A DNA stretch of 64,000 bases from Bacteroidetes bacterium RIFCSPLOWO2_12_FULL_35_15 (GCA_001769385.1 MEPB01000077.1:1-64000); one strand, 5' to 3'; numbered from the stretch's first letter, positions 46,257 through 55,200 are shown. Translations and numbers: made by a program. The notes: generated from the sequence alone by a model not told the origin.

Positions 46257-47501
46257 ATGAAAAATTTAATTATTTTCTTATTTCTTTTCGGGTCAGTGGG
46301 TAATACGTTTTCACAAAAGGAACTAAATGATTACCTGAAAACAGCCGCTGAAAACAATGCTTCTCTGAAAATGGCCTTCAGCGAATATAGAGCCGCATTA
46401 GAAATGCTTCCCCAGGCAAAAGCATTACCTGATCCGAATCTGATGTTTCAATATTTTACAACTCCGGTGTATCAGGAAATGGGAATACAGCGATTCAGTT
46501 TATCTGCATCCCAGGCATTTCCTTGGTTTGGTCAATTAAAAGCAAAGGAACAGGTAGCAGCAGAAATGGCCAAAGCGAAATATCAAGCCTTTATTGATGA
46601 ACGAAATAAACTATTTAAAGAAGTGAAAGAGATCTATTTTAAACTCTATGTTCAAAATAAATCAGTTGAGATCACTACAGAGAATTTAAAATTATTACAA
46701 TCCATGCGAGAGCTCGTAAGGATTGGTTTTGAATCTGGAAAGGGGTCCTTTGTAAATGTACTTCGCACTGATATGGAAATTGCAGAAATGGGAAATAAAC
46801 TTGAATACTTCAAAGACAGCAAGTGGCCGTTACAGGCTGAATTTGAAAAATCTCTCAACACAAAAATTTCAGCAGCTCTTATTTTTCCGGATACTCTTTG
46901 GAAAGACACACTTGCCAGTGTAAAAAGCATTCTTATTGATTCTATTGCCATTCATAACCCTTCGTTAAAGAAAATGGATTACGATATAGCTTCCTGGGAA
47001 AAACAAATTGAAGCATCAAAAAAAATGGGCTATCCCTCCTTCTCACTTGGGATAACATATACGAATATGTCGAAACGACCGGAACCAAATGGGCGCATAC
47101 ATGAAAACGGAAAAGATATGTATATGTTCCCTGAAATTGGTCTAATGCTGCCTATCTACAGAAAAAAATACAATGCAATGCTGAACGAAGCAAAATTCAG
47201 AAGTGAATCAGCATCGTATGAAAAATTAAATATGACATCCGAACTGAACAGTGAACTTGAAATGGCTTACCGCGATTATCTTGATGCTCAGCGAAGAATG
47301 ATTTTGTATGATCGTTTATACAAACTTGCAAAAAATACACGCGAATTGTTACTTTCAACTTTTTCTACCTCAGGAACAGAATTTGAAGAAGTACTGCGAA
47401 TGCAGGAACAAGAACTAATGTATGCACTGGAGCTTGAAGATGCGCGTGCTATGCTTAATTCAAGTGTTGCAGAAATAAATTATCTAACAGGAAAACAATA
47501 A
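46257..47501 (+). CDS. cusC: CusC/TolC-family outer-membrane efflux protein
   Basis: 414 residues. Signal peptide (GSVGNTFSQKE); two copies of the TolC helical-hairpin repeat, with NASLKMAFSEYRAALEMLPQAKALPDPNL (pattern) starting the first and HNPSLKKMDYDIASWEKQIEASKKMGYPSF the second. It makes the outer-membrane channel of the tripartite pump. No lipobox Cys, unlike E. coli CusC. It is in operon with CusA. Confidence 0.88.
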   Translation: MKNLIIFLFLFGSVGNTFSQKELNDYLKTAAENNASLKMAFSEYRAALEMLPQAKALPDPNLMFQYFTTPVYQEMGIQRFSLSASQAFPWFGQLKAKEQVAAEMAKAKYQAFIDERNKLFKEVKEIYFKLYVQNKSVEITTENLKLLQSMRELVRIGFESGKGSFVNVLRTDMEIAEMGNKLEYFKDSKWPLQAEFEKSLNTKISAALIFPDTLWKDTLASVKSILIDSIAIHNPSLKKMDYDIASWEKQIEASKKMGYPSFSLGITYTNMSKRPEPNGRIHENGKDMYMFPEIGLMLPIYRKKYNAMLNEAKFRSESASYEKLNMTSELNSELEMAYRDYLDAQRRMILYDRLYKLAKNTRELLLSTFSTSGTEFEEVLRMQEQELMYALELEDARAMLNSSVAEINYLTGKQ

Positions 47502-47620
47502 ATATCTACGAAATACGAATTAGTACGAATATACAAATGCGAGGTTAAAGCGAGAATGAATTATTAGGAATAACAGTGTTTGAAGATTCTATAAACTATT
47601 GAATGACAAATATTCAAATT

Positions 47621-49402
47621 ATGAAAAACAAAAAACAATTTTTTATCTATGCCGCACTGATAATTGGAGGGATAATTATCGGCTGGATAATTTTTGGAGA
47701 AGGAAAAGAAAAATCTTCTCAACAACTATCTACAGATAAAACCATTGACCAACAAACAACAACATGGACTTGCTCCATGCATCCTCAAATAAGACAAAAT
47801 AAGCTGGGCAAATGTCCTATCTGTGGAATGGATTTAATTCCTCTGAACAGTGGTAATGAAGATAACTCTGAATTTAGCATCACCCAGATGAGTGAAAGCG
47901 CCATGAAAATTGCCGAAGTGCAAACAACTTTAGTTCAAAAATCTGCACCTGTAAAGGAAATTCGTTTGACAGGTAAAGTGAAACCTGACGAACGTAAAAT
48001 AGCAGTTATCACCTCCCGTTTTTCCGGAAGAATAGAAAAACTTTTTGTGAATTTTACCGGACAGGAAGTGCAACAAGGGGAAAAACTAGCAACGATTTAT
48101 TCACCTGATCTAATTACGGCACAGAAAGAATTGTTTGAAGCAACAAAGTTCAAACAAAGTAATCCTGAATATTATAAAGCAGCGAGAAATAAACTGAAAC
48201 TCTGGTCGCTTTCTGAAAATCAAATAGACAATATTGAAAAAAATGCAGAACCTCAAAACAATTTTGATATACTCGCTCCTATAAGTGGAACGGTTATGAA
48301 AAGAGAAGTTTCGAATGGAGAATATATGGAGGCGGGCGCAATGTTATTTGAAATTGCAGATTTATCTACCGTTTGGATCATGTTCAATGCATACGAAAGC
48401 GATCTGCCATGGATCCGCACAAATGATAATTTAACTTTTGAAGTACAATCCATTCCCGGAAAAATTTTCAACGGAAAGGTGACATTCATTGACCCTGTGG
48501 TTGATCCGGAGGCTCGGGTAGCATACGTTCGAACAGAAATAACCAATTCGGGCAATCTTCTGAAACCTGAAATGTTCACTCATGGCATTATCAAAACCAA
48601 ATTACCTTCCATTGAAAATGCACTCATCATACCTAAATCCGCTGTATTGTGGACAGGAAAAAAAGCAATTGTATATGTGAAATTAAAAGAGCAAAAGAAA
48701 CCAACTTTTGAGTATCGGGAAATTACCCTGGGTGAAGATGCAGGTATTTTTTATGTGGTAAAAGAGGGCTTGCAGGAAGGTGAAGAGGTTGTAACGAATG
48801 GAGTTTTCAAAATAGATGGTGCGGCTCAACTTGCAGGAAAACAAAGCATGATGAATCCTGATGCAGGAACATCAAATCCTGAAAAGACGAATGACAAATC
48901 TGATCTGAATGAACAGCCGGAAAATAGTTCCGTTAAAAGTACTGTTATCAGTAAAAAAGCTAAAGATGCCTTGCAACCACTTATCGATGAATATCTTTCA
49001 ATGAAAGATGCGCTGGCTACGGATAATATTGCGGATGCAAAAAATGCAGCAGAAAAAATGCAAAAAACACTCAGCAACATCAACATGAACTTATTTACCG
49101 GAGAGGCTCAGAAAGACTGGAAGAAATACAACGCTGATCTACAAAATGTTCTGAAGGAATTATCACAACTTGAAAAAACAGAGGAAATTCGAAATGTATT
49201 TCAACAAATTTCTAATAGTATGATCGCTGTCACAAGTTCATTTATGCCCTACAACAAAACGCTTTTTATACAATACTGCCCAATGGCTAACGATGATAAA
49301 GGGGCTTACTGGTTAAGTATTTCTAAAGAAATTAAAAACCCTTATTTTGGTAAAGCGATGCTGAAATGTGGTGAAACAAAAAAAACAATTAAATATAATT
49401 AG
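47621..49402 (+). CDS. cusB: CusB-like RND periplasmic adaptor with N-terminal metal site and C-terminal DUF3347
   Basis: 593 residues from ATG 47621 (a start six codons earlier is possible). Membrane anchor (FFIYAALIIGGIIIGWIIFG), heavy-metal-binding domain WTCSMHPQIRQNKLGKCPICGM at about 47-70, then the MFP core: barrel-sandwich (ITSRFSGRIEKLFVNFTGQ, LAPISGTVMKREVSNGEYM), beta-barrel and membrane-proximal domains up to about residue 405. The last about 170 residues are a four-helix DUF3347 domain (LQPLIDEYLSMKDALATDN, FIQYCPMANDDKGAYWL) with a Cys-Met metal-binding look. A 119-base gap with ACGAAT repeats separates it from CusC. Confidence 0.9.
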   Translation: MKNKKQFFIYAALIIGGIIIGWIIFGEGKEKSSQQLSTDKTIDQQTTTWTCSMHPQIRQNKLGKCPICGMDLIPLNSGNEDNSEFSITQMSESAMKIAEVQTTLVQKSAPVKEIRLTGKVKPDERKIAVITSRFSGRIEKLFVNFTGQEVQQGEKLATIYSPDLITAQKELFEATKFKQSNPEYYKAARNKLKLWSLSENQIDNIEKNAEPQNNFDILAPISGTVMKREVSNGEYMEAGAMLFEIADLSTVWIMFNAYESDLPWIRTNDNLTFEVQSIPGKIFNGKVTFIDPVVDPEARVAYVRTEITNSGNLLKPEMFTHGIIKTKLPSIENALIIPKSAVLWTGKKAIVYVKLKEQKKPTFEYREITLGEDAGIFYVVKEGLQEGEEVVTNGVFKIDGAAQLAGKQSMMNPDAGTSNPEKTNDKSDLNEQPENSSVKSTVISKKAKDALQPLIDEYLSMKDALATDNIADAKNAAEKMQKTLSNINMNLFTGEAQKDWKKYNADLQNVLKELSQLEKTEEIRNVFQQISNSMIAVTSSFMPYNKTLFIQYCPMANDDKGAYWLSISKEIKNPYFGKAMLKCGETKKTIKYN

Positions 49403-49440
49403 TGCCTCTTTGAACATATGAATTTAATTATTCGCCAATA

Positions 49441-50325
49441 ATGAATAAACACATTCAAATTATAGTATCCCTTATACTTATTTCGGTATGGAGCAGAGCT
49501 CAAATACCGAATAACAATTTTGAAACCTGGGCTACTACCAATGGCAATGAAACGCCCGGCAATTGGAGCAACCTGAATCAAATAACATACAATAGCGGTA
49601 TTTACACCTGTATGAAAGGTACTCCGGGTTATTCTGGTGCTTCTTATTTATTTCTCATTTCAAAAACGATACCGGGTAAAGGAGTTGTTCCCGGTGTTGC
49701 TGTTTGTGGTGAAATTGATACAATAACCTATAAACCTAAATCAGGATTCCCTTTTTCCAATCGGCCACAGAACCTAAGTTATTTTATGCAATTTATGCCT
49801 TACGATCAAAGCGATTCATCAAGTATAAAAATTTTATTGACTAAGTGGAATCAGGTACAATTTAAAAGAGACACCATTGCTTTTGGTGAAAGTTATTTTA
49901 ATTCCATGGCGCATGAATGGTTTTACAACGATACCTATCTGGATTACTTTAGTGGCAACAACCCTGATAGTGCTATAATAGTAATTTCATCAAGTAGCAG
50001 CATCCCCAAAGATGGAAGCTACATTTACATAGACTATTTACAATTTAATGGGAACGTTATTGGGATTGATGAAAACCATCCTGACACTAATAGTATTTCC
50101 ATTTTTCCTAATCCATCAGGTGAAACTATAACTGTTAATATTGATAGAGAGGAAGAGTTTCCGATAGAGTTAATTATTTATGATTCCCATGGAAAATTAG
50201 CCGGTAGAACTTCTCTTTCAAACCAAAGTACTATTTTAAATATATCTGCTTGGAAAAAAGGAATCTACCTGTTAACACTAAGTACTAAGAAAAACATAAT
50301 AACTAAAAAATTAATAATTAATTAA
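49441..50325 (+). CDS. T9SS-exported protein, PCMD-like domain, copy 2
   Basis: 294 residues. Signal peptide (LILISVWSRAQ), the same IPNNNFETWATTNGNE start as copy 1 at 37302, a shared KGTPG...Y(L) block and C-terminal T9SS sorting domain (SIFPNPSGETITVNIDREEE, IYLLTLSTKKNIITKKLIIN). Overall similar to copy 1 along its length, so a clear paralogue. It follows cusB by 38 bases and may be co-transcribed. It carries VCGEIDT where copy 1 has VSGKLDS, so a Cys is gained. Confidence 0.82.
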   Translation: MNKHIQIIVSLILISVWSRAQIPNNNFETWATTNGNETPGNWSNLNQITYNSGIYTCMKGTPGYSGASYLFLISKTIPGKGVVPGVAVCGEIDTITYKPKSGFPFSNRPQNLSYFMQFMPYDQSDSSSIKILLTKWNQVQFKRDTIAFGESYFNSMAHEWFYNDTYLDYFSGNNPDSAIIVISSSSSIPKDGSYIYIDYLQFNGNVIGIDENHPDTNSISIFPNPSGETITVNIDREEEFPIELIIYDSHGKLAGRTSLSNQSTILNISAWKKGIYLLTLSTKKNIITKKLIIN

Positions 50326-50461
50326 ACTGCTTATGTGTTCCAAATTAATTTCGGATAAGCAAAACACCCATAAAAGAAGTTAAAGGTGCAATCCACTTGA
50401 ATGCAACAACAACTCAATTATGAAACATGAAATAAATCATAAATAAATAGTAGCATTTTAT

Positions 50462-50492
50462 TTGTTAATGCACATAACTTTTATAATCTTTG
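50462..50492 (+). promoter_or_regulatory. Promoter of HYC_CC_PP copy 3
   Basis: TTTGTTAATG at -33 and TAATCTTTG at -7 (one base longer than TAnnTTTG). TTG to TTTG is 24 bases, exactly as in the other two copies; TTG 50511 lies 18 bases on. Confidence 0.65.
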
Positions 50493-50510
50493 AGCAAGTA
50501 ATTTTCTGAT

Positions 50511-50891
50511 TTGAAAAAAACAATATCCATATTATTAATATTTATTTTTTTGTTCAGTTCTTCGGGCATTTCAATAAATGCACATTATTGCAAAGGCAAA
50601 TTAAAGTCTGTCAATTTACTATTTGTTAAAGGATGTAGCTGTGGCAAGAAAAAAATGCCAAAAGGTTGTTGCAAAAACAAAACTGAAATTGTAAAAATTA
50701 AAGATAATTTTATTCCAACACCTGTTGTAGTTGTTCCTTCCACTGATATCATTACATTAGCTAATACCTGTATTCAAACACTTTGTTTATCAATTTCCGA
50801 AAGCGCAACAGTTGAATCAAATCTAAATTACTTACATCCCCCGGATAAACCTCTCTCCCTTTCAATTCTTTATAGAGCAATCCTGATCTGA
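50511..50891 (+). CDS. HYC_CC_PP family protein, copy 3, TTG start
   Basis: 126 residues from TTG 50511 (MKKTISILLIFIFLFSSSG). Motifs NAHYCKGKL, GCSCGKKKM (CxC where copies 1-2 have CC), KGCCKNKTEIVKIKD and the LHPPDK tail. It is more divergent than copies 1 and 2, which are close to each other. Its start is fixed by the promoter spacing. Downstream is the two-site heavy-metal-binding/HMA protein. Confidence 0.75.
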   Translation: MKKTISILLIFIFLFSSSGISINAHYCKGKLKSVNLLFVKGCSCGKKKMPKGCCKNKTEIVKIKDNFIPTPVVVVPSTDIITLANTCIQTLCLSISESATVESNLNYLHPPDKPLSLSILYRAILI

Positions 50892-51008
50892 TTTTTTCTT
50901 TTAGCATATTAACACAAATCGCTTGTGCTGATTTGTATTGTTTGTGCTTTTATAATTATTTTAAATACTTTTCAAATTTTCATTTTTATACTATCAAAAC
51001 CTAAGATT

Positions 51009-51683
51009 ATGAAATTGCCAGCATTTTTATCTATACTAACAATCATAGTTTTGTTATTCTTAAAGTCCCCATTATATGGCCAATGTCATGGAGGAGGAAG
51101 TTCTCAGAATACAAAAGATACGCATTCAAAAGTTCTTGCTGATGCAGCAACACCTTCTGATGAAATAATTTTTTATGCATGTCCGATGCATCCGGAAATA
51201 AAAAGCCTTAAGCCTGAAATCTGTTCTAAATGTGGAATGAATCTGGAACAGAAAAAAGCGAATATCTATAAAAGCGAACAACAAAAAGATTCTGTTTACT
51301 ATACTTGCTCCATGCATCCTGCGGCAAACGAAAATAAACCGGGAAATTGTTCTAAATGTGGTATGGAACTTATTAAAAAATCAAGCACAGAATCGGCAAC
51401 AAATGAAACTAAAAATAACTTTTCATTCAGAGTTTCGGGAAATTGCGGAATGTGTAAAACTCGTATTGAAAAAGCGGCTAAATCGGTGAATGGAGTTAGT
51501 TCCGCTAATTGGAATGAGGAAACCAAAATTTTAGCCGTTGTCAGCGAAAACAAAAGTCTGGAAGCAAAAACGGTAAGTGAAGCAATTGCCGCAGGAGGAT
51601 ATGATAACGAGCATAAAACCGCACAAGATGAAGCGTATAATAAATTACCCGGTTGTTGTAAGTATGAAAGGGAAAAAAAATAA
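51009..51683 (+). CDS. Exported protein with two heavy-metal-binding domains and one HMA domain
   Basis: 224 residues from ATG 51009 (a longer frame from 50925 adds only hydrophobic non-signal residues). Signal peptide (IIVLLFLKSPLYGQ), His/Gly stretch CHGGGSSQ, two heavy-metal-binding domains (YACPMHPEIKSLKPEICSKC, YTCSMHPAANENKPGNCSKC), an HMA domain with FRVSGNCGMCKTRIEKAAK (CGMC site) and a C-terminal Cys pair (GCCKYE). It resembles a shuttle of metal-binding modules, with at least four potential sites. Possibly hands Cu(I) to the adaptor. Confidence 0.88.
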   Translation: MKLPAFLSILTIIVLLFLKSPLYGQCHGGGSSQNTKDTHSKVLADAATPSDEIIFYACPMHPEIKSLKPEICSKCGMNLEQKKANIYKSEQQKDSVYYTCSMHPAANENKPGNCSKCGMELIKKSSTESATNETKNNFSFRVSGNCGMCKTRIEKAAKSVNGVSSANWNEETKILAVVSENKSLEAKTVSEAIAAGGYDNEHKTAQDEAYNKLPGCCKYEREKK

Positions 51684-51776
51684 CCCTTCAAAAAAATACA
51701 AGCCTGGTCCTTGTTAATATCAGCATGTTAAAAAAACTCAATTAAAATAAATTATAATCTCAACCAATTAAAAAAA

Positions 51777-52091
51777 ATGAAAACAAAAACTAAATTATTC
51801 AGTATAGCATTCATTGCTATTCTTGCCTTTGCAAGTTGTATGAAAGAACCAATGGCTTGCTGTGATGTTCCGACAACAGGAACTATTGGACAGTCCGTCA
51901 GCTTTAGCTCTTCTTGTAGTATAGATGCCAGTAAATATGAATGGAATTTCGGTGATGGAAGTGCTGTTTCTACAGAAGCAACGGCAACTCATATTTATAC
52001 CACAGCCGGAACATATACAGTGAAACTGATGGCAATGAGTAAAAATGAAAAAAAAATGAGTGAGACCACAAAAACAATTACAATTAATTAA
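51777..52091 (+). CDS. PKD-domain lipoprotein
   Basis: 104 residues. Lipoprotein signal (AILAFASCMKEPMACCD) followed by one PKD-type beta-sandwich (SVSFSSSCSIDASKYEWNFGDGSA, SEATATHIYTTAGTYTVKL); WNFGDGS and TYTV are the family marks. The short mature N-terminus is rich in Cys and Met (C-M-K-E-P-M-A-C-C), unusual for PKD lipoproteins and fitting metal binding. Ten bases before a cytochrome gene. Confidence 0.8.
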   Translation: MKTKTKLFSIAFIAILAFASCMKEPMACCDVPTTGTIGQSVSFSSSCSIDASKYEWNFGDGSAVSTEATATHIYTTAGTYTVKLMAMSKNEKKMSETTKTITIN

Positions 52092-52101
52092 TTCTAAAAA
52101 A

Positions 52102-52500
52102 ATGAAAACAGTTTTAATGATAACGGCATTTGCTTTTACATTCGGTTTTTCAATTTCAAAAAACAGTTCTCCGGGCAATGAGTGGATAGCACCTGCAGGT
52201 GCTAATACCGGAATAAACCCGTTAAAAGACAATGTAGTAGCAACAACAGAAGGTAAAAAAACATTTACATTATTATGTGCAGTGTGCCATGGTGATAAAG
52301 GCAAAGGGGATGGTATAGGCGGAATGACACTTGTTCCAAAGCCAGGTAATTTCACATTAGAAAAAACTCAATGCCAAACGGATGGCGCATTATTTTGGAA
52401 AATGAGTGAAGGTCGTGCCCCTATGGCAAGCTATAAAACCATACTTACTGCAACCCAGCGTTGGCAATTAGTAAATTATATCAGAACTTTTAAAAAATAA
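52102..52500 (+). CDS. Monohaem c-type cytochrome
   Basis: 132 residues from ATG 52102. Signal peptide, then a haem motif CAVCHGDKGKGDGIGG at about residues 58-73 and the sixth-ligand Met in GRAPMASYKT. The C-terminal WQLVNYIRTF helix closes a class I fold. It would carry electrons in the periplasm. It lies ten bases after the PKD gene and five before the porin gene, so it belongs to one operon with both. Confidence 0.88.
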   Translation: MKTVLMITAFAFTFGFSISKNSSPGNEWIAPAGANTGINPLKDNVVATTEGKKTFTLLCAVCHGDKGKGDGIGGMTLVPKPGNFTLEKTQCQTDGALFWKMSEGRAPMASYKTILTATQRWQLVNYIRTFKK

Positions 52501-52504
52501 TATC

Positions 52505-53731
52505 ATGAAAATAAAAATCATTTCAGTATTCTTCTTTATGATAGCTTTTGGAGCATCATTCGCTCAAGACACGATCCAAACTCAGTTAGATGTCATCACT
52601 AGTGAAATTCAATCGCTGAAGAAAGAAGACAAAACACATTTCATGCTACGTGGTTTTGCACAATTTGGATTAGATGCAACACATGATAATATAAATTTCA
52701 ATATGACTTCGTTCAACCCTGTATTATTATGGAGACAAGGAGACCGCTTCCTTTTCGAAAGTGAATTGGAAATGGAATTTATTAATAATGAATTAGATAT
52801 TCATTTGGGATTTGCCAATGCGTCTTATGTAGTTTCAAAAGGACTGATTGTAAGAGTAGGCAAGTTTCTGATCCCATTTGGAACATTTGGTGAAAAATTT
52901 CATCCTTCCTGGGTAAATAAATTCAGCACAACACCTTTGGGAGTAGGGCATGATGGAATAGCTCCATCAGCAGATATCGGCATTGAAATACGGGGAGGAT
53001 TACAATTGGGTAAATCTAAACTAAACTACTCTATTTACGGTGTCAATGGTCCCGGAATAAAAGATGGAACGGACGAACCGGAAGAAGCAGGAATGTTGTC
53101 TTTTGAAAATTCAACGGATAATAACAATAACAAAGCGGTGGGTTCCCGGATTGGATTTTTACCATTTGCTAACTCTTCTTTAGAAATTGGTGCTTCCGGA
53201 TATTATGCAATGCCGGGTTCTGAAGAATCTCCGTTTGAAGGGGATACCTTAAACGAAGATTTGAATTATAAAGAAGTTAGCGCTTTGCTTACAGCATTTG
53301 ACTTATCGTATGTTAAAATTATCAGTCCGCTTAAAAGCATCATTGATATCAAAGGACAATACAGTCTTTCAACTGTTAGCAAAGCGACTTACTTTAATCC
53401 TGAGGATACCATGCGATATTCCTTTACCAACAATAGTTCCGCCTATTATGCACAATTAGCTTTCAGACCCGCATTAGCTGACAATGCTTTTTTAAAAAAT
53501 ATTGAACTTGTTGGCAGATATTCCGCCTATACGACTCCGGAAGGTTCGCTTTGGGAAAGCAAACAATCGCAAATAGCTGTAGGCTTAAATTACTGGTTTA
53601 CCTGGAGAACAGTTTTGAAAGCCAGCTACCAGATAACTACCATCGAAAAAGAAGGTGCCCCCGGGGAACACAGCGGACACGGAGGTACTACAGGGAATGT
53701 ATTCTCCCTCTATTTTGCAGTTGGTTTATAA
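52505..53731 (+). CDS. Outer-membrane porin (OprP/DcaP-like), His-rich C-terminus
   Basis: 408 residues. Signal peptide (GASFAQD), short coiled coil (IQTQLDVITSEIQSLKKED) then a porin barrel (HFMLRGFAQFGLDATHDN, PVLLWRQGDRFLFESELEMEF, VRVGKFLIPFGTFGEKFHPSW) ending in FSLYFAVGL. Near the C-terminus EHSGHGGTTG gives a possible metal site. The pattern of N-terminal coiled coil plus porin fits trimeric phosphate/anion porins; substrate unknown. It lies between two cytochrome genes in an operon, 19 bases before the second. Confidence 0.8.
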   Translation: MKIKIISVFFFMIAFGASFAQDTIQTQLDVITSEIQSLKKEDKTHFMLRGFAQFGLDATHDNINFNMTSFNPVLLWRQGDRFLFESELEMEFINNELDIHLGFANASYVVSKGLIVRVGKFLIPFGTFGEKFHPSWVNKFSTTPLGVGHDGIAPSADIGIEIRGGLQLGKSKLNYSIYGVNGPGIKDGTDEPEEAGMLSFENSTDNNNNKAVGSRIGFLPFANSSLEIGASGYYAMPGSEESPFEGDTLNEDLNYKEVSALLTAFDLSYVKIISPLKSIIDIKGQYSLSTVSKATYFNPEDTMRYSFTNNSSAYYAQLAFRPALADNAFLKNIELVGRYSAYTTPEGSLWESKQSQIAVGLNYWFTWRTVLKASYQITTIEKEGAPGEHSGHGGTTGNVFSLYFAVGL

Positions 53732-53750
53732 AACATTAAAACAAAAAATT

Positions 53751-54023
53751 ATGAAAAAAATAAAATTTATTACCTGTTTAATAATTGCGGTTTTTATGGC
53801 ATCCGTTTTTATTCAGAGTTGTGCTTCTTCCAAGGAGGCTATTGCCAATAAATCAGGAGCACAATTATGGGGAGAAAACTGTATTCGTTGCCACAATACC
53901 CCATCACCAGCAGATTTTAATGATGCCCAATGGAAAACAGTAGGATTACACATGCAGGTTCGTGCCAATTTAACGAAAGATGAAGCAGAAAAAATAGTTG
54001 TTTTTCTGCAATCAGCAAATTAA
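53751..54023 (+). CDS. Small monohaem cytochrome c lipoprotein
   Basis: 90 residues from ATG 53751 (a frame from 53655 overlaps the porin gene and is rejected). Lipoprotein signal (FMASVFIQSCASSKE), haem motif CIRCHNT, and one Met (HMQV) as likely axial ligand. Very small but complete. A lipid-anchored cytochrome beside a porin and a soluble cytochrome suggests electron transfer across the envelope. Confidence 0.82.
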   Translation: MKKIKFITCLIIAVFMASVFIQSCASSKEAIANKSGAQLWGENCIRCHNTPSPADFNDAQWKTVGLHMQVRANLTKDEAEKIVVFLQSAN

Positions 54024-54327
54024 TAAATGTAGAGTGATTGCTAAGAATATCGCTTATTTATACGCTATTTCGATTTGAAATTTTGTATATTTGATTTGAA
54101 AAAATTATATTGATTTATAAAAAATCAAATGAAATTACATTCTAAAATTACTGAAAACATAGACAAAGAAATTCAAGAAATAAAAATTAATAATCAAACG
54201 CTTTATAAAGAAATTTGCTTTATAAATGTGACTGTAGGAAGTAATTTCCGCTGCTTGAAATTTGTATGAACTATATTATTTTAACTTAAAGAATTCTTAA
54301 AAAAAATTAACATTTAAAAAAAACACC
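54024..54327. other. 304-bp spacer with a possible small gene
   Basis: AT-rich. TATATTTG at 54086-54093 matches the -7 consensus and is followed 35 bases later by a 46-codon frame. Nothing else supported. Confidence 0.4.
54129..54269 (+). CDS. Possible small protein or gene remnant, 46 residues
   Basis: ATG 54129 to TGA 54269. The first 30 residues are charged and helical (KLHSKITENIDKEIQEIKIN), the rest is less regular (ICFINVTVGSNFRC). No family recognised. Could be the start of a decayed regulator gene or a short peptide. The only support is the open frame and the upstream TATATTTG box. Confidence 0.25.
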   Translation: MKLHSKITENIDKEIQEIKINNQTLYKEICFINVTVGSNFRCLKFV

Positions 54328-55110
54328 ATGAAAAAAATTCTACTATCTCTCACAATGCTACTGACAAGTAGTATTGCATTTTTTGGACAAACCGATTTTA
54401 ATGTTACAGATTGCGCTGGAACTCAGCACCAACTATTTTCTGAATTAGATGGCGGAAAGGTTGTTGTTTTAGTTTGGGTTATGCCATGCTCATCATGTAT
54501 CCCCGGAGCAAAAGCCGCTTATAATGCATCTGCGTCATTTTCAAGTTCAAATCCGGGACGGGTTGTTTACTATTTAATAGATGATACAGGGGGCAGCTGC
54601 AGCACTTTAAATTCTTGGGCCTCAACAAATGCAATTATTCCAAGTTCGGTTTTTGCAAACACCGGAAATGTTATAAAAATGACTGATTATGGTTCTTCAG
54701 GAATGCCAAAAGTTGTTGTATTAGGAGGTACCGGGCATACTATATTTTACAATCAAAATAATACCGGCTTTACACAGGCTGCAATAACCACCGCTATCAC
54801 TAATGCTTTGGCAGCACCTAATTCAATTGGCATTAATGAAACTAATGCTACAAATTTCGAATTAATATTATTTCCAAATCCGGTAACAAATACAACAAAA
54901 GTAAACTATACATTAGCGCAAACAGCGGAGGTAAGTTTTGCTATCTATAATGTTTTAGGTGAAAAAGTGAAAACTATTTCTACAGAAAAACAAACAGCAG
55001 GCAAACATGAAACATTAATTAGTTGTGAATCACTAAGCGATGGTGTTTATTTTATTCAGCTAAAAGTTGCCGACAAAACAGAACTACTTAAGTTTTCAAT
55101 TGTGCATTAA
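54328..55110 (+). CDS. T9SS-exported thioredoxin-like protein with CSSC
   Basis: 260 residues. Signal peptide (SSIAFFGQTD), a thioredoxin-like fold with VVVLVWVMPCSSCIPG (CxxC at about 54-57, preceded by the W-V-M-P turn) and MPKVVVLGGTGHTIFYNQN as the cis-Pro side, then a T9SS sorting domain from about 178 (LILFPNPVTNTTKVNY ... YFIQLKVADKTELLK). An extracellular CxxC redox protein is unusual. It may be an envelope or surface oxidoreductase or a Cu(I)-binding protein. Confidence 0.8.
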   Translation: MKKILLSLTMLLTSSIAFFGQTDFNVTDCAGTQHQLFSELDGGKVVVLVWVMPCSSCIPGAKAAYNASASFSSSNPGRVVYYLIDDTGGSCSTLNSWASTNAIIPSSVFANTGNVIKMTDYGSSGMPKVVVLGGTGHTIFYNQNNTGFTQAAITTAITNALAAPNSIGINETNATNFELILFPNPVTNTTKVNYTLAQTAEVSFAIYNVLGEKVKTISTEKQTAGKHETLISCESLSDGVYFIQLKVADKTELLKFSIVH

Positions 55111-55125
55111 ATTATTTCCATTTTA

Positions 55126-55200
55126 GAGCTTGTTTAAATTTGAGTAAAAGATTAGATTTTTAATATTTTTTACCGTTTTGAATGAAGCTTAAACAGGCTC
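55126..55200. mobile_element. Short GAGCTTG miniature element (empty form)
   Basis: 75 bases: GAGCTTGTTTAAATTT at the left, AAGCTTAAACAGGCTC at the right, flanked by TTA on both sides (three-base duplication). Same outer sequence as 30426-30588, but without its inner REP palindrome. A degenerate REP-like segment follows at about 55243-55300. Confidence 0.8.

Noticed and set aside
53551-53739. Small plus-strand frame within the porin gene
   Set aside because: Overlaps the C-terminal strands of the porin in another frame; no start signal or homology.
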